Assembly: GCA_963082975.1 (NCBI GenBank)
Contig: OY720344.1
Location: 71,886,546 to 71,950,545 of the forward strand
Reading direction: 5' to 3'
Length of the DNA: 64,000 nt
Source: Labia minor
Taxonomy: Eukaryota > Arthropoda > Insecta > Dermaptera > Spongiphoridae
This document shows positions 32,042-43,576 of this stretch, in pieces; position 1 is the stretch's first letter; each line of letters begins with the position of its first letter. Made by a program: the position numbers and the translations under genes. Below the pieces are notes generated by a model. The model was not told where the DNA came from. It worked only from the letters and a program-made list of their open reading frames with translations, and made no database searches.

Positions 32042-34228
32042 ATGGAAAATCTAGCTAATCAAATAGAATTCTTGTGTGGAAAACAAAACTTTGATGATTG
32101 GAAATATTTAATCCAAATCAAATTAAGAGGAATACCTGGTGCTATTGACTCAATTCATGGTAAATTTAAAGCCCCTATTGAACCCAAGGAAGATGTTACA
32201 GAAGAAAAGCTAAAATTATATTCAAAAGAAGTAGAAAAGTTTAATAAAACTCAATCTGATGTAATGTTCTTATTAGTTTCTACATTGAATTCCAAAATTA
32301 GAAGTCAAATAAGAAATTTGAATCATCCTAATGAAGTTTGGACAGAACTACATAATTTGTTTTCAGGAGTCGAAGAGAACAAAGCATTTGATATTTGTTC
32401 AGAATTCTTCAAATATAAATGGAGAAATGAGTTAGATATGGCAGGAAATATGTCAGCTCTCAAACAATTATGGAATCAACTTCAAGAAGAAATAAATAAA
32501 AGAGATGAAGAAAATATTGGAAATCTTCCAACAATGTTTCTTATTTGCAAGGTATTTGAAATACTTCCAAAAGAATATGTTCATTTTCAAACAACATGGT
32601 TAATGACTCATAAGAAAAATGATAGAACAATTGAAAATCTTACAAATTGGCTTTGTACCGAAGCAAATAGATCAAATTCGATGTCTGAAGATCATCAAGA
32701 AGCTTTATTTCTTAAATCATCAAATGCTTCTGGTTCTAAGTCAAATCAAAGAACACATGATAGAACAGAAAAGCAAGACAACAAACAGAAATATCCTTGT
32801 CATTATTGTAAAAAAAAAGGTCATTGGCTTAATGAATGCAGAAAATGGATAGCAGATGGACGACCGAAGAAACATCAAAAGTTTAGACAAGATCAATCTA
32901 GAACTCCAAATAATGTTGAAGAAACAGTTTCTGTCATTATGACTGTAGATGACGTTTTCAACATAGAAGAAAATACTAATTCAGATGAATGGTACGTTGA
33001 CAATGGAGCAACTAGGCATGTTACTAACAACAGACATTTATTCAATACATACAGCAAATTTGAAAATTCTGTAATGATAATGTCAGCAAATGGACAAAAG
33101 ATAAAAGTCTTAGGACATGGCGATATAGAAGCTGAGTCTATTGTTGATGGAAAAACTACCAATTTGACTTTGAAAAATGTTTGGCATGTTCCTGATGTTA
33201 AGAAAAATCTATTTTCAATCTTACAAGTTCAAGATAAATATGCAAATAGTGAATTTATTTCAAAACAAAATGAATGTTGTCTAAAAATAAATGGTAAAAC
33301 TTATCTACAAGGATATCGTAAAGCTGAAGGAGGCTTATATAAATTAAGAATGACAACCATGATAAATGAAACAAATAAAATTAATTGTTTAGAAACAAAA
33401 GAAAGTTTACAATTATATCATGAAAGAATTGGTCATCAAGATAAAAGACATGCAAAGAAATTATTTGGAAATAATTTGAAATTTAAAACAAACGAAGAAA
33501 ACATATCTTGTATGGGGTGTATTAATGGAAAAATGCATCGACAAGTTTTCGGAACAAGACCAAGAGCAACTCAACCTGGAGAAATATTACATGCTGATGT
33601 ATGCGGACCCTTCGCAGTTAAATCTTTTTCAGGATTTAGGTATTTTGTTTGTTTTAAAGATGACTTCACAAGAATGAGAATTACATGCTTAATTAAAGAA
33701 AAATCTGAAGTAATTGAAGCAATTAAACAAATTCTAGAAGAAGCGAAGACCCAAGGCCACCCAATTAAAGAACTGCTAAGTGATAATGGAAAAGAATTCG
33801 ATAACAATCAAGTAAAGGCATTGTTAGCAAAATATGGATCAAGACATCGATTGACAACGCCTTATACTCCTCAGCAGAATGGATGCGCGGAAAGGGAAAA
33901 TCGTACCTTATTAGAATCTGCTAGATCTATGATGTATTCAAGAACAAAGTTTTCACAAGAATGCTGGGCAGAACTAATTAAAACAGCAACCTATCTTTTA
34001 AATAGAACTGGCAAATCATCAGTTGAAGGAAAGTCACCTTATGAACTCTGGTATGGAAAAAGTCCTAGAATTAAACATTTAAGAATAATTGGAACAGAAT
34101 GTAGTGCATGGATTCCTGATCAAAAGAGATCAAAATTAGAATCAAAAGCACAGTCTGGAATTCTTATTGGTTATAATGGAGATGATAGTTATAGAATATA
34201 TAATGCAGAAGGCAATTTTATTTTTTGA
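32042..34228 (+). CDS. Copia gag-protease-integrase, ending at a premature UGA
   Basis: 728 codons from the first ATG after the leader. Residues 1-240 are gag-like. A CCHC zinc knuckle (CHYCKKKGHWLNEC) lies near residue 252 and binds RNA. The aspartic protease motif WYVDNGATRHV is near 317 (DNGA instead of the usual D-S/T-GA). The integrase has an N-terminal HHCC finger (H.....H near 460, CMGC near 490) and a catalytic triad: Asp in HADVCGP near 518, Asp in LSDNGKEFDN near 581 and Glu in CAERENRT near 617. The frame stops at TGA 34226-34228 after GNFIF, then resumes in the same frame with SRDVIFQEEK, which normally follows without interruption. Apart from that codon the polyprotein looks complete. 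CGA to TGA by loss of a CpG is the simplest explanation; read-through is possible but unsupported. Confidence 0.93.
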   Translation: MENLANQIEFLCGKQNFDDWKYLIQIKLRGIPGAIDSIHGKFKAPIEPKEDVTEEKLKLYSKEVEKFNKTQSDVMFLLVSTLNSKIRSQIRNLNHPNEVWTELHNLFSGVEENKAFDICSEFFKYKWRNELDMAGNMSALKQLWNQLQEEINKRDEENIGNLPTMFLICKVFEILPKEYVHFQTTWLMTHKKNDRTIENLTNWLCTEANRSNSMSEDHQEALFLKSSNASGSKSNQRTHDRTEKQDNKQKYPCHYCKKKGHWLNECRKWIADGRPKKHQKFRQDQSRTPNNVEETVSVIMTVDDVFNIEENTNSDEWYVDNGATRHVTNNRHLFNTYSKFENSVMIMSANGQKIKVLGHGDIEAESIVDGKTTNLTLKNVWHVPDVKKNLFSILQVQDKYANSEFISKQNECCLKINGKTYLQGYRKAEGGLYKLRMTTMINETNKINCLETKESLQLYHERIGHQDKRHAKKLFGNNLKFKTNEENISCMGCINGKMHRQVFGTRPRATQPGEILHADVCGPFAVKSFSGFRYFVCFKDDFTRMRITCLIKEKSEVIEAIKQILEEAKTQGHPIKELLSDNGKEFDNNQVKALLAKYGSRHRLTTPYTPQQNGCAERENRTLLESARSMMYSRTKFSQECWAELIKTATYLLNRTGKSSVEGKSPYELWYGKSPRIKHLRIIGTECSAWIPDQKRSKLESKAQSGILIGYNGDDSYRIYNAEGNFIF

Positions 34229-36052
34229 AGCAGAGATGTTATATTTCAAGAAGAAAAATTAGCATTCTCAAGAACATTTTTAGAAAAAGGAATGTTAGAA
34301 CAAGAAATTAAGAATCAATCTGAAGATGAAATAGAGGAAAACTTGATTAAAGATGATTTTGGAGAATCAAGTGAAGATGAACAATTGCCGAGTGAAGATA
34401 AAGAATTATCTAATGATAATGAACAATCATTCTCAAATGAAAATAGAAATCTAAGAAATAGAAACACTATTCAAGTTCCATCAAAATATAAAGATTATGA
34501 ATTATATTCAATTCAAGAAGAAAATGATGAACCTAAGAATTTTGAAGAAGCTATGAAATCAAATGAAAAACAAAATTGGACTGAAGCAATGATTTCTGAG
34601 ATGGATTCATTAAAACAAAATCATACATGGGAATTAGTAAATTTACCAGCTGGAAATAGACCAATACAAAATAAATGGGTATACAAAATTAAAAAAGATT
34701 CAAGAGGAAATGTCAAAAGATTCAAGGCAAGACTAGTAGCAAAGGGTTATACTCAAAAGAAAGGAATAGACTATGAACAAACTTTTAGTCCAGTAACAAA
34801 CAGAAGTACAATAAGAACCTTGATAAGTGTGGCAGCTAGTGAAGGAATGCATTTAATGCAATTTGATGTCTCAACTGCATTTCTGTATGGAGAGTTAGAA
34901 GAAGAATTGTACATGTCACAACCAGAAGGTTTTGAAGACGGAACAAGAAGAGTCTGTAAGTTAAAAAGAAGTCTATATGGACTCAAACAAGCTCCAAGAT
35001 GTTGGAATAAAAGATTTGGAAAATTTCTGGATCAAGCAGAATTCATAAGAAGTGAAGCAGATCCATGTCTATTCTATAGAATAAGAGAAAATCAGAAGTT
35101 AATATTAGCCTTATATGTGGATGATGGTCTTATTGCATCTACTGATAAGACACAAATGACAGAATTTCTTAATGAATTAAAAGAAGAATTCAAAATAACT
35201 TATCATAAAGCAAATAATTTCTTAGGAATTGAAATTGATCACAGAGAAGATGGTTCAATTAAATTGTCCCAATCAAGATACCTTATAGAAATGTTAGACA
35301 AATATAATATGCAGGACTGTAATTCTGTAACAACTCCTATAATTAAAGATAATAATCAAAATTCCAATAATATAGAAATGAGGGAGAGCTTTCCTTACAG
35401 ATCAACAATTGGAGCTCTTCTCTATCTTTCTTCCGGAACTAGACCTGATATAGCTTTTGCAGTAAATTTATTAGCAAGAAAAGTTGAAAATCCAACTAAA
35501 GAAGATGTCATGAAATTGAAAAGAATATTTAGGTATCTGAAAGGAACACCTGAAAAGGGAATAGTTTATCAGGGAAATAGTCAACAAATTTGTCTTGAAG
35601 GATATAGTGATGCAGATTTAGCTGGAGATTCTAACACAGGAAGATCTACAACAGGAATAATTAGTATCTATGCAGGAGGAGCAATATCCTGGACAACTCA
35701 AAGGCAAACCTCAGTAGCAATTTCTACAACTGAAGCTGAAATCATGGCTGCCAGTGAGGCTGCAAAAGAATTAATCTGGCTTGATAGACTGCTAAAAGAA
35801 TTGACAACATTGAATGGACTTCCAGTATTATGGATTGATAATGAAGCAGCAGTAAAGCTTACAATGAATCCTGAATTCCATAAAAGGACAAAGCATATCC
35901 AAAGAAGACACTTCTTTGTTAGAGAATTGGTACAGCAAGGTCAACTAGAAGTAAAGAAAATTGATGGCAAGTATCAACTGGCTGATGGACTTACCAAACC
36001 TTTACCAAGAGAAAGGTGTGAAATGCTCAACACCAAGATTGGTTTAAAGTGA
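34229..36052 (+). CDS. Copia reverse transcriptase and RNase H (continuation of pol)
   Basis: In frame with the preceding ORF; the first internal ATG is at 34292, giving 586 codons. An acidic linker covers the first 90 residues. Reverse transcriptase follows: WVYKIKKDSRG and RFKARLVAKGYTQ (about 128-155), QFDVSTAFLYGELEEELYM with its catalytic Asp (about 190), and YVDDGLIA with the catalytic Asp pair (about 274). RNase H has YSDADLAGD, a TEAEIMAASEAAKELIWL block and IDNEAAV. The protein ends KPLPRERCEMLNTKIGLK, a typical copia end. No frameshifts or stops. As it stands it would need read-through of the UGA at 34226, or separate initiation, to be made. Confidence 0.93.
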   Translation, partial: SRDVIFQEEKLAFSRTFLEKGMLEQEIKNQSEDEIEENLIKDDFGESSEDEQLPSEDKELSNDNEQSFSNENRNLRNRNTIQVPSKYKDYELYSIQEENDEPKNFEEAMKSNEKQNWTEAMISEMDSLKQNHTWELVNLPAGNRPIQNKWVYKIKKDSRGNVKRFKARLVAKGYTQKKGIDYEQTFSPVTNRSTIRTLISVAASEGMHLMQFDVSTAFLYGELEEELYMSQPEGFEDGTRRVCKLKRSLYGLKQAPRCWNKRFGKFLDQAEFIRSEADPCLFYRIRENQKLILALYVDDGLIASTDKTQMTEFLNELKEEFKITYHKANNFLGIEIDHREDGSIKLSQSRYLIEMLDKYNMQDCNSVTTPIIKDNNQNSNNIEMRESFPYRSTIGALLYLSSGTRPDIAFAVNLLARKVENPTKEDVMKLKRIFRYLKGTPEKGIVYQGNSQQICLEGYSDADLAGDSNTGRSTTGIISIYAGGAISWTTQRQTSVAISTTEAEIMAASEAAKELIWLDRLLKELTTLNGLPVLWIDNEAAVKLTMNPEFHKRTKHIQRRHFFVRELVQQGQLEVKKIDGKYQLADGLTKPLPRERCEMLNTKIGLK

Positions 36053-36078
36053 ATTTTTTTTTAAGAATGTCAGGTAAT

Positions 36079-36087
36079 AAGGGAGAG
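36079..36087 (+). promoter_or_regulatory. Polypurine tract of the copia element
   Basis: AAGGGAGAG abuts the 3' LTR. This is where plus-strand DNA synthesis is expected to start in LTR retrotransposons. Confidence 0.75.
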
Positions 36088-36399
36088 TGTTAAAGTAATT
36101 TTTATATTATTACCTGACATATGGTAAACTTGACAAAAAGGAAAAAGGGAGAAAATTTAATTTTTTTTTGTTTCTTTTTTTATGTTGGACTCCTTGTTTT
36201 TTTATGTTGATAATATAATAATTCATGCTGTTAGAAATATATGTAAAACCTTTTTTTTTAACTCTTATTAAAGTGAAGCATTTTGTTCTTGATATGTAAT
36301 TGTGTTATTTTTTTATTGTCTATATTAATTGGCTAATATACTTGTTTGGACACATTGAAGAATTCATATTGATATTATATTATTACAATATATTTAACA
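36088..36399 (+). repeat. 3' LTR of the copia element
   Basis: 312 bp, identical to the 5' LTR by eye except for nine instead of ten T in one run near 36250. Followed by TATAC (36400-36404), matching 31559-31563: a 5-bp target duplication, as expected for copia integrase. Confidence 0.95.
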
Positions 36400-36404
36400 T
36401 ATAC

Positions 36405-36969
36405 TATCAAAATTCCTTTAGTGATATTTAGTATTTTTGACCATTTGATATAATCATTATTAAAATATATAAATATATAAAGTTAATATATGTTAAGAAG
36501 TTAAAGAAGTTTTATACTTTATATTTCATTTTTAATGGTTATAAAAAATTATTAATTTATTATTTTTAAAATATTTAATATTGTAATTTAAAGAAAAATA
36601 GTTATTTTCAATTTTTAAAAGAATCAATAATTAGGGAGAAATAAAATGCAATTTATGAATTAATTAATTAAAATTAGATATGTAGAATAAAGTCAAATGA
36701 TTCTCATATTTATTGATCTAATACTTAGTTTTGATTGATTAATCCACAAATATGAACAATAGAAATCAAAAATCATATGATTGTGAAAAATTTTAGTTAA
36801 ATTTTATTTATTAAAAATAATCAATTCAATTTCCTTATAATATTTTGATACTTAAATTTAAATTTTTATATAAATACCCTACATATATGAAAATGTATAA
36901 ACTAAATTCTAACAGAATTGCATGGGATTCTGAAACAAAACATAGAAAGAAAAAATTAAATTGATGATA
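36405..36969. other. AT-rich spacer
   Basis: No gene or repeat recognised. Confidence 0.5.
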
Positions 36970-36977
36970 CTCTAAAT

Positions 36978-37663
36978 CAAGGGTCTCCAAACTTTTTTGA
37001 TCTACGACCCCTAATATAACTTTTCGAAATCTCCATCGACCCCCATAATGGTAATTTTCAGGTAATTAAAATAAAACTATTTATTAGGCTTAATATTTAA
37101 TAAATCAGAAACAATAATTAAATCAGCTTTATACTTCTTAATTAGATGGATGTGCCTGGTGTTTCTTTGCAAAGCTCACTATATTGGGCTCGAAATTAGT
37201 TAATTTTAACCGTAAATCCCCCTGAAGCTCCACATTTAATTTATTTCTGTTTTTAGATAAAATTGAATTAACGTGACTGAAACCGGCTTCAACCATATAG
37301 GAACTTGGAAACGCCAGCATAAATGGCTGAGCTATTTCGTAAAGTTTTACATATTTTTGCAATTATATTTATATTCGTTCAAAATGTATGGTATGTATTG
37401 TTAAATTTTTACTAAGCTACTGCTTCAAAATCTGCCGATAATTCAGCAAAGCCATCTTGCAAGTTGATTGATGTCGACATTATCAATTGCGCCAAAAATC
37501 CAATCAGGGATGTCGATGTTTTCCAAATCAACATAGCACAGATTAAGAACTGTTTTCCCTTCGAGTCTCAATCGACCCCCATTCAAACCTTTGGGCCAGG
37601 GCGACCCCTACTGATGTTAAATAGACCTCTGGTGGTCTATATAGACCACTTTGGCGACTCCTG
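36978..37663 (-). mobile_element. hAT derivative with transposase C-terminal remnant
   Basis: Bounded by an 8-bp target duplication CTCTAAAT (36970-36977 and 37664-37671). The ends CAAGGGTCTCCAAA and, inverted, CAGGAGTCGCCAAA form the terminal repeats. The minus strand at 37362-37138 encodes about 74 residues including FPSSYMVEAGFSHVN, NRNKLNVELQGDLRLKL and a short end: the dimerisation domain at the C-terminus of hAT transposases (ZBED/SCAND3-like group). The rest of the gene has been lost, so it is non-autonomous but retains both ends. Confidence 0.85.
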
Positions 37664-37671
37664 CTCTAAAT

Positions 37672-39790
37672 TATCGGATGTCATAAATGTAAGATAGGTG
37701 GTGCTCCACAAGTTTACTTTATTATAAGTTATGGTTAAATTTTTTTGGCTTCACTTTCAGATGCACATGTTACAATATTGAATATAACATTCAAAACAAA
37801 GAATTGATAAAAAAAAGAAAAAAATTACCATATATGAAATTGTTATTTATATGGATCTCTTTCTGTATAAATTCATTTTATTGTATTATTGTACAATAGG
37901 AGCCATTCTTATTTTATGAAACAAACATATCAACATCAATAAACTTAATTTTATAATATGTGTAAAATTAAAATGTATAATTATAAGTTATGATTTTTTT
38001 TATTTAATTAGGTTTTTATACTAGTTCAATGAATAAAAATATTATTTTCAAGTATCAACTTTTATTAAGACAAATACTATAATTTTCTTATATTTATTTT
38101 TTATTAGAATTTATTATACTAAGTTCTAGTAAACCACCAAATGATAATTATTCCACCCAATCTGGAATGGAATAACTATGTAACTATACAACTGATTAAT
38201 AAGAATTCATCATTGATTTTAATGCTATGAAATATTTTTATATACGTTCAAAATGAATATCTATCCTGAAATCAATATTTATGTTTCAAAATCCGTTGAA
38301 AAATTAATCGGAGCAATACAAAAGGAGTTAGTTACTAAAAGTAATTAATCGCTAATTAATTACAATTAATTAATTATAATTCAATTATATTTCTTCTATA
38401 CCTTCTAGGGATCCATTGAAATATCTATAAACATTTTCAAAAGTCTTTCTCAATAAAAAGTCGATGAAAAATCGATTTCAATTTGTCAAAAGAGCGAACA
38501 GACAGAGAGACAAAGAGACGTTAAAAGTTAAGAAAAACAATACAACTAATACATTCACCTTAATATCCTACAATTAATTTCAAATAATCATAATATTATA
38601 AAAATAGTAATATATATATATATATATATCATAACCAAAAGTATATACTATGAGGTTTTAATTTTATGATTAGTCGTAAATTTATTAATTTTATTACTTT
38701 ACTTTCACTATTCATCAAATTGCATTTCCCCTAGCAATATAACTTTTAATGAAAACATTAAAAATACATGAGTTATACTTGGTTGTATTTATAAATAAAT
38801 AATTTAAGATATGAAAGGAAGACCTTATACCAATATATGAATATATATAAATTATTTATTAAAATTTTCGATTTTGTTCTTCAGCCATTGGAAAAGAAAA
38901 TTTTGAATTTCTTAAAATTTAAATTTCTATATTTATTGTAAAAAAAAATAAAACGCTTAATTTTAAAGCTCAATCATGAAAAAAAAATTTTTTTTTCAAA
39001 ATGTATAGTAAAAAGAATCAGCCAAATATGAAGAAATCTCAAAATCTAATAGTCATATATTTGTTATGATTTCTTTACTATGATTTCGCTTTATAGGATC
39101 AGTGACTTCTAAAAACAAATTTTCGTAGAAATCAGTATATCATATATATTAATACAATTAATATAGTAATGTAATATTATAAAAACAATATACAAAGAAA
39201 TATTATAACCAATGTATATATATATATATATATGTATATATACAGAGACACACAAAACAATAAAAGCGCAAGTATAAATTCATGTAATTATGGAAATGTT
39301 AAACATTTCATTTAAATTTAAATGATATATTCATATTGTTAATTTGTCGCTTGATGGCATTTAGAATATAGACAAAACGTTTGATCTTTTATATTTGCCA
39401 TATTTATAATTACTCTTCTACATAATAAAATTTTCTGAATACTTTTAATATGAATATAATTCTATTAAAAGTATAAGCATTTGACAGATGCATTAATGTT
39501 ATAGCTATAATAAAGTAATGAGATAATTAATATCAAAATTATTTGATGCATTCAATAAATTGAATATTTCTTTTTCTTCAAGATTTAAAAAAAATTCAAG
39601 ACTATAAAAAATATTCAAATTCAAAACATTAAAAAATATTTATTAAAGTATCTATTCTTATTCAATGTTAATTGTATTCTTTGTATTCTTTTTTATTCCT
39701 CGATTATTATTATATTCTTTGGTTGTTGTTTGTCTTATCTTATTATACTAGCAAAAATTGTATGTATATATATTGTATATATATATATAT
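37672..39790. other. AT-rich DNA with short (AT)n runs
   Basis: Microsatellites near 38613-38630, 39207-39240 and 39765-39790. No gene recognised. Confidence 0.5.
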
Positions 39791-39930
39791 ACATGCACTG
39801 GTTTAATAAATATTATTTATTAATTTTAATTTATAATTTATAATTAATTAAATTTAATTTAAATATAATATATTATGTTATTTAATCCAATTCAAATTGC
39901 GAGATAGTCGAGTGGAGACACTCCAGCTAA
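39791..39930 (+). repeat. Copy 2 of the 140-bp hairpin-ended repeat
   Basis: Begins ACATGCACTGGTTTAATAAA and ends with GAGTGGAGACACTCCAGCTAA. Nearly identical along its length to 58664-58803. AT run on the left, T-rich on the right. Might be the 3' terminal part of a Helitron-type element (hairpin then CTAA); no helicase or 5' end is visible. Confidence 0.65.
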
Positions 39931-39931
39931 T

Positions 39932-42060
39932 TTTCTTAATTTAAAATATAAATTTTAATAATAAAAAAATGGCGCCGGGTAAAGCCGATCAGAGCTTTAT
40001 TAAATACAAAATATTATAAATAAAATAAAATTAATGATCTTTATTTTAATAATATTTTGTAATCAATTTAAGAATTTGATATTATGTTCTATCCACAGAC
40101 CATACTTGTCTTTCTTTCAGTGCATGAATACGAACGTTTATGAGCTGTATCTTTTATGACTATTTTTTTTAATTTATGTTCTTTTAAATTATTTGAAATT
40201 ATTTCATATATTTTGTCGTTTATTTATTTTAAATAATAATCTTAATCTTAAATATTCATAGTTCATAAGGAATAATTTTATTAAAGTACCGAGAGGCGGC
40301 TCGGTGAACCAGGTACGATGAATTTAAATGTGATAAAATATAAAAACAAGATTCAATTGATTCTATTTAATTTTTAATAAAATAAAAATTTTAATCCATG
40401 TTCACGCACCAATTTTCAAATATCAATAATATGAATGCTATTTAAAAATAAAAATACAAATTGTAAATATATTAATCTACCTATGTTTTTATTTTTTTAT
40501 ATAAATAGTTAAAATTTAAATATAAAATATATAATCTGAAACAAATAAAAGTAACTATAAGAATATTTTATATTTTAAGATATTTTATTAATTACTCATC
40601 ACACAATATTAAAAGAACCTCTACCATAAATTAAATCCAAAATTGTACTTATTCTATATTTATTGTTGTTATATGCTTTTAAAAACAAAACATAAATTTG
40701 CAGTTGGTATTAATTAGAAATTTGTGAATTGTTTAAGACGTGGTGTAAACATTTCGGTCTATATGACTTGGATGTCATAATTTTTGAAAGTGTTGTGAGA
40801 TTTAAAGTTGGCTGTGTTGTGCGTAGCAGGTGCAAAAAGGGTGGGCCGCGTGAGTTCCTACAGGAAAAGGGAAAAAGGAAACCTCGAATGAGTTATGTAT
40901 GTTCAAGCAATAACTCAGAAAAAATAGAGCATAGACTTACACACCTCGCCATTTATATTGTATAAGGCATAACTTGTGTATAAGCTTGAAGGGCGAGGAC
41001 AAAAAAAAGCTCAAGCGAGCGCTCATACAAATAGAACATGGTTGCTGAGGGTGTTTAATTTTAAATAGCCTAATGATTTACTGATTCTATTTACATAGGA
41101 ATTAAATCAAGTCGTTTAAGCGAGAGTAGATATGGAATATATTAACATATTCGAAGAAAAGGGATCGTTTTTTGTTTTTATTGCTGACGAAAATAAAATA
41201 AGAAAAGGATTGAAATAGATTCAAAATTGTTTTTTATCAAAAAATTTATATTGTAAGAATTTTAATAATTAATATTAAAAAATTGAAATAATTTGTAAAA
41301 ATTTCTATAACCGAATGAAGGGTATAAGCTTCTTTAACATGATAAAATAGAAAATTTTTTAACAGTTGACAACTATTAATATAATATAAGTACATTTTGA
41401 ACAATTTGATCATTATAGCTGGAATTCATTAAAATTTAAAAACTTAATTGGAATGATGTGCCAAAAACATCCTATCATATTTTTATAAAAATTTTCCAAA
41501 TAGAAGATAAAATTTACGAAAATGAGCTAGCTTATTAATGAGGTATCATTATTTGAAACAAATAAATTAGTAAGGAAAGGGTTAAATCTTGAGCAGCAGC
41601 AAATAGAGAATACAATAAAGAAACAATCAATAGAAATTATTTTAACGTAGATTTGTATTTCAGAAATTCAAATAGAATATATTATTTTAGTTAATTCTAA
41701 ACTGCACACACAAAATTATTATTTAATATTCAATTTAATTATTATTATCATTATTATCTAATCTTAATAGGGTAGGTTCAATAATTTTTAATCTTGACTT
41801 CAAATTTTCCTTGGTATATATTAAAATTTTTTTTTTTTGCCTTGTCTCATATTATAAAAATTCAAATTATTATAATCATTAAAATTTTTATTAATTTAGT
41901 TTTTTTTAGATTTTATTTATTATATATTTTAATTGATAAAAGATTTTCTATATAAATAAATAAATTTAAAAATAAATATCAATTTCATAATTTATTATTA
42001 CTAATAATAATAATAGCCTTTATTAGTTCTTAAATATACAGAATCATATTAAATAGTAAT
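39932..42060. other. Mostly AT-rich; unidentified GC-richer island at about 40700-41060
   Basis: A patch near 39970-40010 and another near 40285-40320 (GAGAGGCGGCTCGG) are GC-richer but unidentified. The island 40700-41060 holds a 78-codon frame (40729-40965, no normal ATG start) with no known motif, and a GCGAGCGCTC palindrome near 41018. It could be a worn transposon or a conserved non-coding region; I cannot tell. Confidence 0.35.
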
Positions 42061-42068
42061 AAATACAA

Positions 42069-43490
42069 TTTACAAATTTATATACTTTTTTTTTTTTTTT
42101 AAATTTTGTATGGAACCAGGCCCTTTTAGGGCATAGGCCTCTCCCAGTCTTTTCCATTTTGGCCTATCTCTTGCAATCATCATCCAGTCTATTCCGACCT
42201 CTCTAATGAACTCTTTAAACCATCTATTTGGCGGTCTTCCTGGATTCCTAGTTTTATCCAATGGACACCATTCGGTAGTGATATTTGTCCACCTATCATT
42301 GTTCATCCTCGCCACATGTCCTGCCCATCTCCATTTCAGCTTCCTTAAAGCTATGATGATATTTTCCACTTTCGTTTTCTTGTAAATATCGGCTATTCGA
42401 TGTTTATTCTTCCTTCTCACACCAAGAATACTTCTTATCATACTTCTCTGAGTAGTTTCTAGTTTTGTCGATATTTTTTCTATCATCGTCCATGTTTCTG
42501 AGCCATAAGTAACTGTTGGTAGCATACATTTTTTAAAAACTTTTATTTTAGACGATATATCTAGTTCATTCTTCTTTAAGATAAATTTCAATCCCCAAAA
42601 CTTGCTCCAAGATATTCCTATTCTTCTTGTTATTTCTTCATATGTTTTTGATTTTTTAAAATTTATTTTTTGACCCAGGTATATTATTTCGTTTTTACAT
42701 ATGATGGGCGGTTCATTTTTTTCATAAAAAATATCTCTTTCGTCGCAGTTTGTAAGTATCACTGTTTTTTCATTGTTGATTTTGAGGCCTATTTTTTTAC
42801 TTTCTTGGTTTAATTCTCTAATCATAATTTTTATTTCCTTTTTTGATGTCCCTATAACGACTACATCGTCAGCGAATCTGATATCGTCCGTTCACTCTTA
42901 GGCCCCTCTTTTCCCATTTTAGTTGACGGAACACTTCTTCTAGCGCACAGTTAAATAGCAATGGCGACAATGGATCCCCTTGTCTAACGCCTCTCTCCAG
43001 GATCATCAATAATAACTCTTGCCTGCGAATCCTCATATATTTTTTTGATTAGGTTGGTATATCCAGTGTCCACACCTTGAGATATCATAGCGTGAAAGAC
43101 ACTCTCTTGATAAACCGAGTCGAAGGCTTTCTCCTAGTCTATGAACGCTAGGTAAACTTCTATTTTATATTCAATTTTTCAATTATTTGATTTAATGTGT
43201 GCAGATGGTCGCATGTTGAATAGTTTTTCCTGAATCCGGCTTGTTCTACTGACTGCGAATTTGTAAGGATATTTTCCAATCGATTATTAATTAGTTTCAT
43301 AAATATTTTTCCGATATTCGAAGTAATTGTTATCGGTCTGTAATTTTTAATATTCTTTGGATCACATTTTTTAAATAAGATCATTATATTGGAAGTTTTC
43401 CATTGTTTTGGTATAATTTGACTTTTAATTATATTATTAAAAATAGATGTAAGTGGCTTTTTAATTAGTTTGATTGAGAGTCTCAATATT
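42069..43490 (-). pseudogene. LINE-B reverse transcriptase, degenerate
   Basis: The minus strand reads the RT of an RTE-like LINE across several breaks. 43486-43160 gives the fingers region (WKTSNIMILFKKCDPKNIKN, YRPITITSNIGKIFMKLINN). About 43155-42830 gives FID*EKAFDSV with a stop in place of Tyr, VRQGDPLSPLLFN and FADDVVVIG, so the catalytic Asp residues survive though the frame does not. 42825-42070 gives the thumb and C-terminus, with KLKWRWAGHVARMNNDRWT and RDRPKWKRLGEAYAL. A T-run near 42086-42100 (A-run on the coding strand) lies at the 3' end. Non-functional. Confidence 0.85.
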
Positions 43491-43576
43491 TCATTAAATT
43501 AAATTTTTGATTTTTATTTTCATCCTTGAGACATGGAATTAATGTAATTCCCGTGGATAATTATTTTTTTATTTTT

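Noticed and set aside
40729-40965. 78-codon frame as a host gene
   Set aside because: No ATG start, no domain, no splice signals that extend it; kept only as an unidentified island.
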